DNA of 64,000 bases from Bacteroidales bacterium (GCA_017539645.1 JAFYCM010000098.1:18609-82608); one strand, 5' to 3'. Positions 8,666 through 18,592 are shown, counted from the first letter of the stretch. Numbers and translations are program-made. The notes: generated by a model from the letters alone, not told the origin.

Positions 8666-10501
8666 ATGTATACAAACCGCAAATACATAATAGAGGCTTT
8701 TATGGCATTGGTGGCGCTCGTTATCGTCATCAAGCTATTCTACGTGCAGGTTGTCAGCGATACGTATAAGACTTCGGCGGACAGCAACTCGCAGCGCAAA
8801 GAGGTCATTTATCCGTCGCGCGGACTCATATACGACCGCAATGGCAAGTTGCTCGTGTCGAATCAGGCGGTGTACGACATAATGATTATCCCGCGCGAGG
8901 TTCACGAATTCGACAGCGTCGATTTTTGCAATACTGTGGGTATAGATATGCCTACGTTGCGCTACTACTTTAGCAATCTCCACCGCGACATTCGTCGCCA
9001 TAGAACTTCGATATACAAATCATCGGTATTTATAAAACAGCTATCGAGCGAACGCTACGCCATGCTGCAAGAGAAACTCTACAAAATGCCGGGTTTCTAC
9101 GGTCAGCGACGTACGCTTCGTAAATATGAATATCCCGTTGCGGCTCACGTGCTTGGCTATGTGGGCGAGGTGAACGAGGGCATCATAAATAAAAATAGTT
9201 ACTACGAACAAGGCGACTACATTGGCATCAGTGGCATAGAGAGTAGTTTCGAGGAATATTTACGCGGGCAAAAAGGCATAAACTACCTCATGGTGGACGT
9301 GCTTGGCTTGGTGAAAGGTCACGTGCAAGATGGTGCGCTCGACACGGTAGCTATATCGGGCAAAGACCTCACTCTTTCGCTCGATGTGGAGTTGCAGGAA
9401 TATGGCGAACGGCTTATGCGAGGCAAAACAGGTAGCATCGTTGCCATAAAGCCATCTACGGGCGAGATACTCTGTATGGTCTCTGCACCAAGCTACGATC
9501 CATCACTACTTATTGGCCGCGACCGCTCGGTTAACTTTCCTATTCTCAGCAACGACCCTGCAAAACCACTCTTCAACCGAGCCATTCAAGCTTGGTATCC
9601 TCCAGGATCGACATTCAAGACCATCAATGCACTCATTGGCTTAGGCGAAGGCATAATTACACCCACCACGCGCTATCCATGTAACTTCGGTTACACCGTT
9701 GGACGCTTCCACATGGGCTGCCACGGACACTTCTCGCCACTCGACTTGCGACTAGCTATACAGCACTCGTGCAACGGCTATTTTGCCGCCGAGTTCCGCG
9801 CTATTCTCGATAATAAAAAATTCGCCAATTGTCACGAAGCTCTCGATGTGTGGAAAGATCATCTCGTTCGCTTTGGTCTCGGCTATAAGTTGGGCATAGA
9901 TATAGCCAATGAAAACCGCGGTTTCGTTCCTAATGCCAATTACTACGACAAGGTGAAGGGCAAAGGTTGGAACTCGCTTGGCGTAGTGTCGCTCTCTATT
10001 GGTCAGGGAGAATTGCTACTTACGCCTATTCAACTTGCCAATGTTGCAGCTACTATTGCCAACCGAGGTTGGTTCTACACACCTCATGTAGTTCACCATA
10101 TCGAAGGCGAAGAAATTGATAGTCTCTATCGAACAAAACGCGAAACTGGCATACCGGCCGAATACTTCGACGTGATTCAAGATGGTATGGAGGCAGCTGT
10201 TTGGGGCGCTGATGGCGGCACTGCTCATGGCGCACAGCTGAAGGATATTCGCGTATGTGGCAAAACAGGTACGGCGCAAAATCCGCACGGCAAAGACCAT
10301 TCGATATTTATGTCGTTTGCGCCGCGCGAGAATCCCGAGATTGCCATTTCGGTTTATGTAGAAAACGGCGGTTTCGGTGCTACTTGGGCAGTGCCTATTG
10401 GCGGTTTGATGATAGAAAAATACCTCAACGGCGAGATTTCGCAAGAGCGCCAATGGGTTGAAAAACGAATTTTAGACGCAGAAATAAATGCTGGGCAATA
10501 A
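8666..10501 (+). CDS. mrdA: Penicillin-binding protein 2 (elongasome transpeptidase)
   Basis: A 611-residue class B PBP. After one N-terminal membrane helix comes the PBP dimerisation domain (YPSRGLIYDRNGKLLVSN), then the transpeptidase domain with all three motifs: STFK with the catalytic Ser at residue 315, SCN at 368-370 and KTGT at 533-536. It crosslinks peptidoglycan during side-wall growth together with RodA. The end overlaps rodA by 14 bases. Full length, nothing missing. Confidence 0.96.
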   Translation: MYTNRKYIIEAFMALVALVIVIKLFYVQVVSDTYKTSADSNSQRKEVIYPSRGLIYDRNGKLLVSNQAVYDIMIIPREVHEFDSVDFCNTVGIDMPTLRYYFSNLHRDIRRHRTSIYKSSVFIKQLSSERYAMLQEKLYKMPGFYGQRRTLRKYEYPVAAHVLGYVGEVNEGIINKNSYYEQGDYIGISGIESSFEEYLRGQKGINYLMVDVLGLVKGHVQDGALDTVAISGKDLTLSLDVELQEYGERLMRGKTGSIVAIKPSTGEILCMVSAPSYDPSLLIGRDRSVNFPILSNDPAKPLFNRAIQAWYPPGSTFKTINALIGLGEGIITPTTRYPCNFGYTVGRFHMGCHGHFSPLDLRLAIQHSCNGYFAAEFRAILDNKKFANCHEALDVWKDHLVRFGLGYKLGIDIANENRGFVPNANYYDKVKGKGWNSLGVVSLSIGQGELLLTPIQLANVAATIANRGWFYTPHVVHHIEGEEIDSLYRTKRETGIPAEYFDVIQDGMEAAVWGADGGTAHGAQLKDIRVCGKTGTAQNPHGKDHSIFMSFAPRENPEIAISVYVENGGFGATWAVPIGGLMIEKYLNGEISQERQWVEKRILDAEINAGQ

Positions 10502-11918
10502 TCCATATCGCAAAGGTATCGACTGGTGGATGGTGCTACTCTATGTGGCACTTGTCGGTTTCGGGTGGGCAAACCTCTATGCTGCCAACTTCAACCCCGA
10601 AACTGGTGTCTTCTTCTCTGTCGATGCTGAATATTTCAAACAACTTGTGTGGATTGGCGTCTCCATCATCAGCGTAAGTATAATTATGATACTCGACGCT
10701 AAGCTCTACGTGGAGATTAGCACCTTCGTATACATAATATCTATCATACTACTCTTGGTGGTATTGGCGGTGGGCAAGGAGGTCCACGGCGCAAAAGCGT
10801 GGTTCGAGTTAGGTCCGATTCGCTTTCAACCCGTAGAGTTTACAAAACTCGGCACAGCACTACTTATAGCTCGCTTTATGAGCCGCTACAACTTTCAATT
10901 CACCACAGCTAACGCTTTGAAAATTGGCGGCATACTCTTACTGCCTATAACATTGGTGTTGCTACAAAACGATACTGGTAGTGCGTTGATATTCTTCACT
11001 TTCCTTCTGCCCATGTTTCGCGAAGGCTTGTCGCCGCACATATTGCTGCTTGGCGTACTTGCTGCCGCTACTGCCATAGCTTCGCTTCTTATTGGCGACG
11101 AATGGGTTATGGCTATAGTGCTGCTCGTTTCAGCTATGGTCATAACAGTGAAATTCCAAAACAACAACCAACACAACTTCGGCATTTTCGCCGTGCTTAT
11201 TGGCATTGGTGCAAGCGCCATGACGTGGGGCATAACTCTCTTGCTGCATAAGCATGTGGAACTCTCTGTTCTGTTTCTCCTCGGAGCTGGCGTAACTACA
11301 ATGTTTGTACTCATACGTATGGTTACGCGCCGTTTCTACAGAATATTTATGGTGCTTGTGTATATGTGGGCAGGACTTGCAATGTCGTTCGGCACAAGCT
11401 TCGTTTTTGAGAACGTACTTATAGAGCACCAACGAACACGCATAAACATACTATTCGGCAAGGAAGACGACCCTCTTGGAGCTGGCTACAACGTCAATCA
11501 GAGTCTCATAGCAATTGGCTCGGGCGGATTTTCTGGCAAAGGCTACTTGCAAGGCACACAAACGAAGTTCAACTTCGTACCAAAGCAGTCGACCGACTTC
11601 ATCTTCTGTACCGTGGGCGAGGAGTGGGGCTTTATGGGAAGTTTCGTTTTGGTGGCGCTATATCTGTTGTTCTTCATGCGCCTCATTACGCTTGCCGAGA
11701 AGCAACATTCGGTGTTTAGTCGCGTCTATGGCTATTGTGTGGCAAGTATATTCTTCTTCCACTTTGCTGTAAACATAAGTATGACCATCGGCCTTATGCC
11801 AGTGATAGGTATTCCGCTGCCATTCTTCAGCTATGGAGGTTCGTCGCTTTGGGGATTCTCCATTCTGCTATTTATATTCTTGAAGCTCGATACAAACCGC
11901 AACGAGCTAATACGCTGA
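10488..11918 (+). CDS. rodA: Peptidoglycan polymerase RodA (SEDS)
   Basis: A 476-residue SEDS-family membrane glycosyltransferase with about ten helices. The family segments are visible: GAKAWFELGPIRFQPVEFTKLG in the second quarter, GSGGFSGKGYLQGTQTKFNFVPKQSTDFIF, and the C-terminal PVIGIPLPFFSYGGSS. It polymerises glycan strands for elongation and partners PBP2, whose gene overlaps by 14 bases. A longer central loop and extra helices make it larger than E. coli RodA, as in other Bacteroidota. Confidence 0.96.
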   Translation: MLGNNPYRKGIDWWMVLLYVALVGFGWANLYAANFNPETGVFFSVDAEYFKQLVWIGVSIISVSIIMILDAKLYVEISTFVYIISIILLLVVLAVGKEVHGAKAWFELGPIRFQPVEFTKLGTALLIARFMSRYNFQFTTANALKIGGILLLPITLVLLQNDTGSALIFFTFLLPMFREGLSPHILLLGVLAAATAIASLLIGDEWVMAIVLLVSAMVITVKFQNNNQHNFGIFAVLIGIGASAMTWGITLLLHKHVELSVLFLLGAGVTTMFVLIRMVTRRFYRIFMVLVYMWAGLAMSFGTSFVFENVLIEHQRTRINILFGKEDDPLGAGYNVNQSLIAIGSGGFSGKGYLQGTQTKFNFVPKQSTDFIFCTVGEEWGFMGSFVLVALYLLFFMRLITLAEKQHSVFSRVYGYCVASIFFFHFAVNISMTIGLMPVIGIPLPFFSYGGSSLWGFSILLFIFLKLDTNRNELIR

Positions 11919-11936
11919 TACACAAATTTGCGCATC

Positions 11937-12542
11937 ATGAAAAGGTTTGCTTCATATTTTCTGCAAGGCTTGCTCTATTTAGTGCCCATTGCCGCTACGC
12001 TCTACGTTATCTACGTTGCCGTTCGCTATGGTGTGAAGTTTACGCACTTACTCTCGCAAGTCACTGGCACCATGATTCCTGGCTGGATTAGCATCGTACT
12101 TATAGTGGTAGCCATCGCATTTATAGGCTACATAAGTAAGATGATTATAGCTACGCCCACTGCGCAATTCTTCGACCGACTTATGAAACGAATGCCTATC
12201 ATTCGCTTTGTATATAGCTCCGTACGCGACTTGATGCAGGCTTTCGTGGGCAAACAACGCAAATTCGATTCGCCTGTGCTTGTGCGTATCAGTTCAGATG
12301 GCTCTATTTCCCGTCTTGGCTTCATTACGCAAAACGACCTTAGCCAACTCGGTATTAATAATATGATTTCGGTCTATCTGCCAGGTAGTTATGGCATATT
12401 GGGAGAGTTGATTATTGTGCCCAAAGAGAACGTGACGCCACTCAATACCAATTCTGCCGAGTTGATGAAATTTATCGTCTCTGGCGGCATAACAAACGTT
12501 AACGATAATGCGGAAACCGCCGCCGAGCTCAATGCCGATTGA
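11937..12542 (+). CDS. DUF502 family membrane protein
   Basis: A 201-residue protein with two N-terminal membrane helices (residues about 8-30 and 48-70) and a soluble C-terminal domain containing VYSSVRDLMQAFVGKQRKF and a PGSYGILGELIIVP motif typical of DUF502. The biochemical role of DUF502 is not known. It lies 18 bases after rodA and is likely cotranscribed with the elongasome genes. ATG 11937 is used; the frame also has a TTG at 11928. Confidence 0.85.
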   Translation: MKRFASYFLQGLLYLVPIAATLYVIYVAVRYGVKFTHLLSQVTGTMIPGWISIVLIVVAIAFIGYISKMIIATPTAQFFDRLMKRMPIIRFVYSSVRDLMQAFVGKQRKFDSPVLVRISSDGSISRLGFITQNDLSQLGINNMISVYLPGSYGILGELIIVPKENVTPLNTNSAELMKFIVSGGITNVNDNAETAAELNAD

Positions 12543-12662
12543 GATTCTGCACATTCTACCTATGTAGAAAGACGCGCAACTTCGCAAAAAAACTCACATC
12601 ATCACTTTTATCTAATGGATAATTGCAGTATTTTCGCGGCGTTTTTAGTCTGGTAGAGACTG

Positions 12663-13211
12663 ATGAAAACGGACGATAACGCATTGCGCATACAATACAA
12701 GAGTTTAGCCAACGGTGAACATCAATTCAAGTTTGATATTCATCGCGATTTCTTTGAGACTCTCGAAGATTCGCTCATAGACGATGGCGACTTTGTGGTC
12801 AACTTGGAGATGACCAAGACCGACCAAATGCTTAAGATGCGTTTCGATATTTCGGGCGTCATACATACCACTTGCGATGTCTGCCTCGACCCTATGGACT
12901 ATGTAGTAGACCATTGTGGTGGCGACATAATAGCAAAGTTTGGTGACCACGAAGAAGAGATCTCGGAAGAACTCTACATGATAGACGAAAACGAAAATGA
13001 TATTTCTGTTGCTCAATATGTATATGAATTTATAGCGGTAGCGATGCCGATAAGATTCAAACACGAGGAGGATGCCGATGGTAATTCGCTCTGCAACCCC
13101 GAGATGATAAAAAAGCTTCAGCAATATTCGGCTAATAAAGAAACAAAAGCTCCAAGTACCGACCCGCGATGGGACGCGCTGAAAGGCTTAGTAAATAAAA
13201 ACAACAATTAA
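12663..13211 (+). CDS. DUF177 (YceD-like) protein
   Basis: A 182-residue protein with the DUF177 signature: a central CDVCLDPMDYVV with paired cysteines and a following acidic stretch, then NPEMIKKL and a C-terminal DPRWDALKGL. In most bacteria DUF177 sits directly before rpmF and affects 23S rRNA or ribosome assembly. Here too rpmF follows after 12 bases. ATG 12663 starts the frame. Confidence 0.9.
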   Translation: MKTDDNALRIQYKSLANGEHQFKFDIHRDFFETLEDSLIDDGDFVVNLEMTKTDQMLKMRFDISGVIHTTCDVCLDPMDYVVDHCGGDIIAKFGDHEEEISEELYMIDENENDISVAQYVYEFIAVAMPIRFKHEEDADGNSLCNPEMIKKLQQYSANKETKAPSTDPRWDALKGLVNKNNN

Positions 13212-13223
13212 TAATTAAGTAAG

Positions 13224-13409
13224 ATGGCACATCCTAAACGTAAACATTCGAAAACTCGCCGCGACAAGCGTAGAACTCACTACAAGGCAGTAGCTCCAGC
13301 TCTTGGTGTTTGCTCAAATTGTGGTGCTACCATCAAACTTCACACTGTATGTGGTGAATGCGGCTATTATCGTGGTAAGTTGGCTATCGAAAAAGAGGCT
13401 GCAGTCTAA
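13224..13409 (+). CDS. rpmF: Ribosomal protein L32
   Basis: A 61-residue L32 of the zinc-binding type: MAHPKRKHSKTRRDKRR at the start and two CxxC pairs (CSNCG and CGECG) spaced for a zinc ribbon. Part of the large ribosomal subunit. Cotranscribed with the DUF177 gene and followed by a strong terminator. In many bacteria fabH and plsX follow rpmF; here fabH is about 24 kb away. Confidence 0.97.
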   Translation: MAHPKRKHSKTRRDKRRTHYKAVAPALGVCSNCGATIKLHTVCGECGYYRGKLAIEKEAAV

Positions 13410-13435
13410 TTTTCGACCAACATTTCTGCGATATG

Positions 13436-13480
13436 GAATTTGCCTCCGGAACGTCTGTTTCGGGGGCAAATTCTGTTTTG
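13436..13480 (+). terminator. Rho-independent terminator after rpmF
   Basis: A 13-bp stem (13436-13448 with 13461-13473, one G-U pair) with a 12-base loop is followed by TGTTTT. It lies 26 bases after the rpmF stop. Confidence 0.85.
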
Positions 13481-13570
13481 GAGGGTGGCGTTCTGCAATA
13501 GAAATTATTTATGCAACCAACTTTCAATATTCAATTTCTAAATTTGGGCTACATATAAATATGAAATCTC

Positions 13571-14941
13571 ATGGGAGCCAAAACGAGAGTTGTATACGTA
13601 TGCCGCGAGTGTGGCGCCGAATCGCCTAAATGGGTCGGACGCTGTGCGCAATGCGGTCAATGGAATACTTTTACCGAAGAGCAAATTGTCGTTGATAAAA
13701 CGTCTGTTTCGAGCAAATCAACGGCTGTGGGTGGCACGGTTCACCCGATAAAACTACGCGAAGTAGAGGTAAAAGAGATTCAGCGTAGCACCACTTCCAA
13801 TGGCGAACTCGACCGCGTGCTTGGTGGCGGCATCGTGCCAGGTTCTATCGTGCTTATAGGCGGCGAACCAGGCATAGGTAAATCGACACTCGTGCTTCAG
13901 ATGGCGCTATCTATACCGCAAAAACAGATTTTGTACGTGTCGGGCGAAGAGAGCGTGGTGCAAATAAAACTTCGTGCCGAGCGCATTCGTGGTGTGTCGC
14001 AAGACAACTGCCATGTTGTGAGCGATACCTCCATCGACCGCCTTACGCAGCATATCGACACCGTCAAGCCAGACATCGTGGTAATCGACTCCATTCAGAC
14101 TATGGAAACCGAGCGCATCGATTCGTTCCCAGGTAGCATCTCGCAAATCAAAGAGTGTACGGCTATGCTTATGCGCATTGCTAAAGAGAATTCACTGCCA
14201 ATAATATTGATTGGCCATATAAATAAGGATGGACAACTTGCCGGTCCTAAGATTCTCGAGCACATGGTCGACGTTGTGCTGCAATTCGAAGGCGATCGCA
14301 ATCACATGTATCGCATCTTGCGCTCAATAAAAAACCGCTTCGGCTCCACCAACGAAATAGGCATCTTCGAAATGCTTGGCGACGGCTTGCGCGAGGTGAC
14401 TAATCCATCGGAAATGCTGCTTACCGAATATTCGCAAGAACTCAGCGGTATAGCAATAGCAGCCGCCATGGAAGGCTTGCGCCCATTTTTGATAGAAACT
14501 CAAGCACTAACCTCAACCGCTGCATACGGCACGCCTCAGCGCTCTGCAACTGGCTTCGACCTTCGCCGATTGAATATGCTCCTTGCCGTGCTTGAGAAAC
14601 GTGCAGGCTTCAAACTCGCCTCCAAAGATGTGTTCCTGAATATTGCTGGTGGCATTCGTGTAAGCGATCCCGCCATCGACCTCAGCGTGGCAGCCTCGAT
14701 ACTTTCGTCAAATACCGATATGTGTTTGCCCAAAGGCACATGTTTGACAGGTGAAATAGGACTCTCGGGCGAAATTCGTCCAGTAAATAGAATAGAGCAG
14801 CGCGTAGCTGAGGCGGCAAAACTTGGCTTCAATAGGATAATTATTCCTAACTATTCGCATCGCTTGCCACTTAGCAACTACGACATAAAAGTGCATCAGG
14901 TCTCGCGCCTCGATGAAGCCTTCAGAATTCTATTTGGCTAA
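13571..14941 (+). CDS. radA: DNA repair protein RadA
   Basis: A 456-residue RadA of full length. Domains in order: an N-terminal zinc finger (CRECG...CAQCG, residues 10-30), a RecA-type ATPase with Walker A GGEPGIGKSTLV near residue 97, the RadA-specific KNRFGSTNE motif, and a C-terminal Lon-protease-like domain (LPKGTCLTGEIGLSGEIRPV). It drives branch migration in recombinational repair. It stands between terminators as its own unit. Confidence 0.96.
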   Translation: MGAKTRVVYVCRECGAESPKWVGRCAQCGQWNTFTEEQIVVDKTSVSSKSTAVGGTVHPIKLREVEVKEIQRSTTSNGELDRVLGGGIVPGSIVLIGGEPGIGKSTLVLQMALSIPQKQILYVSGEESVVQIKLRAERIRGVSQDNCHVVSDTSIDRLTQHIDTVKPDIVVIDSIQTMETERIDSFPGSISQIKECTAMLMRIAKENSLPIILIGHINKDGQLAGPKILEHMVDVVLQFEGDRNHMYRILRSIKNRFGSTNEIGIFEMLGDGLREVTNPSEMLLTEYSQELSGIAIAAAMEGLRPFLIETQALTSTAAYGTPQRSATGFDLRRLNMLLAVLEKRAGFKLASKDVFLNIAGGIRVSDPAIDLSVAASILSSNTDMCLPKGTCLTGEIGLSGEIRPVNRIEQRVAEAAKLGFNRIIIPNYSHRLPLSNYDIKVHQVSRLDEAFRILFG

Positions 14942-15086
14942 CATCTTCTCATGACATAAGTATTAAAATTTCTGAATATTTATGTCGTAGAGAATACACC
15001 TATATAATAATCTGTAACTTAGGGCATGAAGGTCAACAGATTATTAACCGTAGTGGCAATTATTTGCCGCTCTAATACTTAGCCTT

Positions 15087-15770
15087 ATGGAAACAAAGAA
15101 AACGCCCAAAGTAAATCTCGAGAACAAGAAGATTCTGTTCACTGAGATTGGTTTAGCTATTTCGTTAGGTATTGTGCTTGTGGCTTTTGAGTGGACATCA
15201 CGTGATGTTCAGATCGTCATTAACGCACAGCCCGATCCGTTCACCGTAGAGGAAGATTTGGTGCCTGTTACCACGCAAGAAGAGCAGCTCAAACTCACTC
15301 CTCCACCTCCTAAATTGGCTGACATCATTAAGATTGTCGATGATGATGCAGAAATCGATGACGACCTTGAACTAATTAATTCTGAAATTGATGACGATAC
15401 AGAAATAGTATTCTCGGATATTTTGGCAGAAGACGAGGAAGAAGATACAGAGGATGCCATCTTCTTTACCGCCGAAGAAATGCCAATATTCCCAGGCGGC
15501 GAAAGCGCTCTTATGAAATTCCTTGCGCAGTCTGTAAATTACCCAGCGATAGCTCAAGACAACGGAGTGCAAGGTCGAGTCTTTGTATCGTTTGTAATAG
15601 ATAAAAATGGCGATGTTACCGATGTAAAAGTAATGCGACCAACAGATCCAAACTTAGACAAAGAGGCCATTCGCGTAGTGAAATCGATGCCTAAGTGGAC
15701 GCCTGGCAAACAGCGTGGCAAAGCTGTCAAGGTTTCATACACAGTGCCAATCAACTTCGTGCTAAAATAG
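15087..15770 (+). CDS. Energy transducer TonB, copy 1
   Basis: A 227-residue TonB-like protein. A cytoplasmic N-terminus (METKKTPKVNLENKK) precedes one membrane helix (about residues 18-35), a Pro-containing linker (LTPPPPKL), a very acidic stretch (residues about 80-125) and a C-terminal TonB domain (GRVFVSFVIDKNGDV, then PKWTPGKQRGKAV). It couples the proton motive force through ExbB/ExbD to outer-membrane receptors. A close paralogue follows at 16036; the last 29 residues before the final one are identical in the two. Confidence 0.92.
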   Translation: METKKTPKVNLENKKILFTEIGLAISLGIVLVAFEWTSRDVQIVINAQPDPFTVEEDLVPVTTQEEQLKLTPPPPKLADIIKIVDDDAEIDDDLELINSEIDDDTEIVFSDILAEDEEEDTEDAIFFTAEEMPIFPGGESALMKFLAQSVNYPAIAQDNGVQGRVFVSFVIDKNGDVTDVKVMRPTDPNLDKEAIRVVKSMPKWTPGKQRGKAVKVSYTVPINFVLK

Positions 15771-15802
15771 CCGAGCTTGAATATTGATAGTATAAACACA
15801 TG

Positions 15803-15838
15803 GCGTTGTTCATTATTGAAAATGAGCAACGCTTTTTT
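15803..15838 (+). terminator. Rho-independent terminator after tonB copy 1
   Basis: An 11-bp stem (15803-15813 with 15822-15832, one G-U) is followed by six T. It separates the two tonB copies into different units. Confidence 0.8.
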
Positions 15839-16035
15839 CGTGTGCCGAAAGCATTCTCTGTAGTCGTCGAAGCGTATTGCGAATAAAAGATTTGTAAAAA
15901 AAATGAATAAAAATCGTCGATACAGAATACCAATAGAGAAATAATAGCTAATTTGGCGGTCGCTTTACTAAAAGAAATACTTGACTTGATATAACCACGG
16001 TGACGACTAAAATTGTCACCAAAATGTTTAACCTT

Positions 16036-16722
16036 ATGGAAATCAAAAAGACACCCAAGGCAGACCTCGAGAACAAGAAGCTCTTGTTCACGGAGATTGG
16101 CTTAGCCATCACTTTGGGCATAGTGCTTGCGGCATTCGAATGGACGTCGCGTGATGTCCAAATCGACATCAATGCACTGCCTGAGGAGGTTGCCGTTGAG
16201 GACGAACTGCCGCCTGTAACAAAGCAGGAAGAGATTAAGCCGCCCCCTCCTCCACCACCTCCCAAGATGGCTGAGGTTCTAAACATCGTTGATAACGATA
16301 CCGAAATCAATGATGAACTTGAGCTCCTCGATACCGAAGCTGACGAGAATACTGAAATTGAATTCCGCGAAGTAGAGGTTGAGGAAGAGGTTGAAGAGGA
16401 AACCAACGAGGTGTTCCTTATAGTAGAAGAGATGCCTTCGTTCCCTGGCGGACAAGAGGCTCTTCAAAAATACCTTGCTCAATCGGTGAAATATCCGGTT
16501 ATCGCTCAAGAAAATGGTATTCAAGGACGCGTCTTCGTATCCTTCGTGGTTGATAAGAATGGTGATGTTACCAACGTAAAAGTTGCTCGCCCATTCGACC
16601 CGAACTTGGATAAAGAGGCAGTTCGCGTGGTAAAATCGATGCCAAAATGGACTCCGGGCAAGCAGCGCGGTAAAGCCGTTAAGGTTTCGTACACGGTGCC
16701 AATTAACTTCGTACTTCAATAG
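16036..16722 (+). CDS. Energy transducer TonB, copy 2
   Basis: A 228-residue paralogue of the gene at 15087 with the same layout: cytoplasmic MEIKKTPKADLENKK, one membrane helix, a Pro run (PPPPPPPPK), an acidic linker and a TonB C-terminal domain. ATG 16036 is used because it lines up with copy 1 and both share the context CCTTATGGAA; the frame opens earlier, near 16000, without a convincing start. The tandem arrangement indicates local duplication. The two linkers differ most, so the copies may span the periplasm differently or serve different receptors. Confidence 0.92.
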   Translation: MEIKKTPKADLENKKLLFTEIGLAITLGIVLAAFEWTSRDVQIDINALPEEVAVEDELPPVTKQEEIKPPPPPPPPKMAEVLNIVDNDTEINDELELLDTEADENTEIEFREVEVEEEVEEETNEVFLIVEEMPSFPGGQEALQKYLAQSVKYPVIAQENGIQGRVFVSFVVDKNGDVTNVKVARPFDPNLDKEAVRVVKSMPKWTPGKQRGKAVKVSYTVPINFVLQ

Positions 16723-16746
16723 TCGAAATAATTAGAACAAAACTCA

Positions 16747-16786
16747 AAAGTGCCACTCGTCGTAAGATGGGTGGCTCTTTTGTTTT
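16747..16786 (+). terminator. Likely terminator after tonB copy 2
   Basis: GCCAC (16752-16756) pairs with GTGGC (16771-16775); after one mismatch the outer AAAG/CTTT pairs extend the stem, and TTTTGTTTTT follows. Confidence 0.65.
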
Positions 16787-16882
16787 TAGTGTATGTCTGC
16801 CAAGAGCCCATAATTGCAGCCGAAAATTCGTAACTCATAACTAAAGACAACATTTTTTATTATCGATACTACATTTTAGCTA

Positions 16883-16912
16883 TTGCCAAGCAAAACAATC
16901 AACCTAACTTTG
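16883..16912 (+). promoter_or_regulatory. metK promoter (TTG-N19-TAACTTTG)
   Basis: TTG at 16883-16885 and TAACTTTG at 16905-16912 are 19 bases apart, an exact fit to the Bacteroidota consensus. The start of transcription would be near 16919, at the 5' edge of the SAM-II-like element. Confidence 0.78.
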
Positions 16913-16918
16913 CACCTT

Positions 16919-16975
16919 GCTGAGAGTGGATGGATTTGCTCATTGCAACCACTATAAAAAAGTGCTAAAACGCTT
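16919..16975 (+). promoter_or_regulatory. SAM-II-like riboswitch upstream of metK
   Basis: P1 is AGTGG (16925-16929) with CCACT (16949-16953). The loop holds GGATTTG (16932-16938) and ATTGCAA (16942-16948), and the 3' strand ends in GCTAAAACGC (16964-16973). This matches the SAM-II layout: a GATTT...TTGCA loop and a downstream GCTAAAA strand that forms the pseudoknot. Loop GC and 3' GC could replace the usual CC/GG pair. It sits about 50 bases before metK, a natural SAM-feedback target. Recognised by eye; not folded or scored. Confidence 0.72.
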
Positions 16976-17025
16976 CTCTATTCCTCTCCCTTGCACGTTT
17001 ATTTATTTACAAAAACGATTGTAAT

Positions 17026-18276
17026 ATGGGATACTTTTTTACTTCCGAATCCGTGTCTGAAGGTCACCCCGATAAGGTGGCAGACCAGATATCAGACGCT
17101 ATTCTCGACGCACTGCTTATCCAAGACCCAGAGTCGAAGGTGGCTTGCGAAACGCTCGTAACTACTGGCCTTACCGTAGTAGCTGGCGAGCTCAATACTA
17201 ATGGCTACGTGTCGGTACAAGACATAGCCCGCAACGAGATACGCAAGATTGGCTATACAAAATCTGAATATCAGTTCGATGCCGATTCGTGTGGCGTTAT
17301 TTCGGCGCTTCACGAACAGAGTAAAGACATTAACCAAGGTGTGGTTCGCAAGAGCAACGAAGATCAAGGCGCTGGCGACCAAGGTATGATGTTCGGCTAC
17401 GCTTGCCGCGATACCGAGGATTATATGCCGCTCGCTATCTATCTTGCTCACAAACTCCTTATCGAACTTGCAGCTATTCGTCGCGAAGGTAAAGTGATGA
17501 CCTATCTGCGCCCCGACGCTAAGAGCCAAGTAACTATCGAGTATTCAGATGATAACAAACCCGTTCGCATTGATACTATCGTAGTATCTACGCAGCACGA
17601 TGAGTTCGATACCGACGATGCTATGCTTGCCAAGATTCGCGAAGATGTGCTCACGATACTTATTGAGCGCGTCAAGAAGCAACTTCCGGCTAACATCTGT
17701 GCGCTGTTCAAAGATGACTTCAAACTCTTTGTCAATCCAACGGGCAAGTTCGTTATTGGCGGACCTCACGGCGATACAGGTCTTACAGGTCGTAAGATTA
17801 TAGTAGATACTTATGGCGGCAAAGGTGCTCACGGCGGTGGCGCATTCTCGGGCAAAGACTCATCGAAAGTCGACCGTTCGGCAGCATACGCAGTGCGCCA
17901 CATTGCTAAAAACCTCGTTGCAGCTGGTGTCGCCGACGAAGTTTTGGTTGAAGTGGCATACGCTATCGGTGTTGCGCAGCCTGTAGGTTTGTATGTAAAT
18001 ACTTATGGCACAAGCCACGTGAAACTTACCGACGGTGAGATAGCACAGAAGGTCCTCGGCTTGTTCGATATGCGTCCATACGCAATTGTGGAACGTTTCG
18101 GCTTGAAGAACCCTATCTACGAGCCAACAGCTTCTTACGGACACTTCGGTCGCAAACCATACAAAGGCACTGTAAATATCAGCGTCAATGGCCGCGACTA
18201 CTCGAAAGAGGTTGAATTCTTCACTTGGGAGAAACTCGACTACGTAGACAAGATTAAGACTGCTTTCGGTCTCTAA
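17026..18276 (+). CDS. metK: S-adenosylmethionine synthase
   Basis: A 416-residue MetK, making SAM from methionine and ATP. Hallmarks: [15 protein letters not shown] at residues 8-22, the [14 protein letters not shown] loop, and [15 protein letters not shown] in the phosphate-binding region. It is longer than E. coli MetK by about 30 residues, as in other Bacteroidota. The leader carries a SAM-II-like element, which would lower expression when SAM is plentiful. Confidence 0.97.
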   Translation: MGYFFTSESVSEGHPDKVADQISDAILDALLIQDPESKVACETLVTTGLTVVAGELNTNGYVSVQDIARNEIRKIGYTKSEYQFDADSCGVISALHEQSKDINQGVVRKSNEDQGAGDQGMMFGYACRDTEDYMPLAIYLAHKLLIELAAIRREGKVMTYLRPDAKSQVTIEYSDDNKPVRIDTIVVSTQHDEFDTDDAMLAKIREDVLTILIERVKKQLPANICALFKDDFKLFVNPTGKFVIGGPHGDTGLTGRKIIVDTYGGKGAHGGGAFSGKDSSKVDRSAAYAVRHIAKNLVAAGVADEVLVEVAYAIGVAQPVGLYVNTYGTSHVKLTDGEIAQKVLGLFDMRPYAIVERFGLKNPIYEPTASYGHFGRKPYKGTVNISVNGRDYSKEVEFFTWEKLDYVDKIKTAFGL

Positions 18277-18592
18277 TCTTCAGCATACATAAATATATTG
18301 ATGGAAGCATTGCTCGTGTGGCAGTGCTTTCCTCATGTATATATGTATAGTGAATGCTACCAATGGAAATTGTTTATTGTCGCTACACTAACAAAGAGAA
18401 GAATTAGGTGCGATGAAGCTGGATTGTTGGTAGTATAAATACGCAAAAACAAGAAAATGTGATTTTTTTCTGCTTGGGGCGTAACAAAAGTATTTTGCTC
18501 TCGTATCAATGAGCAAATAGATAATGATAATTGTTTTTTCGTTGATTAGTTGATAAGTGTGTTTGGGTGGTTATGTTAGAAGAATCACTCGA

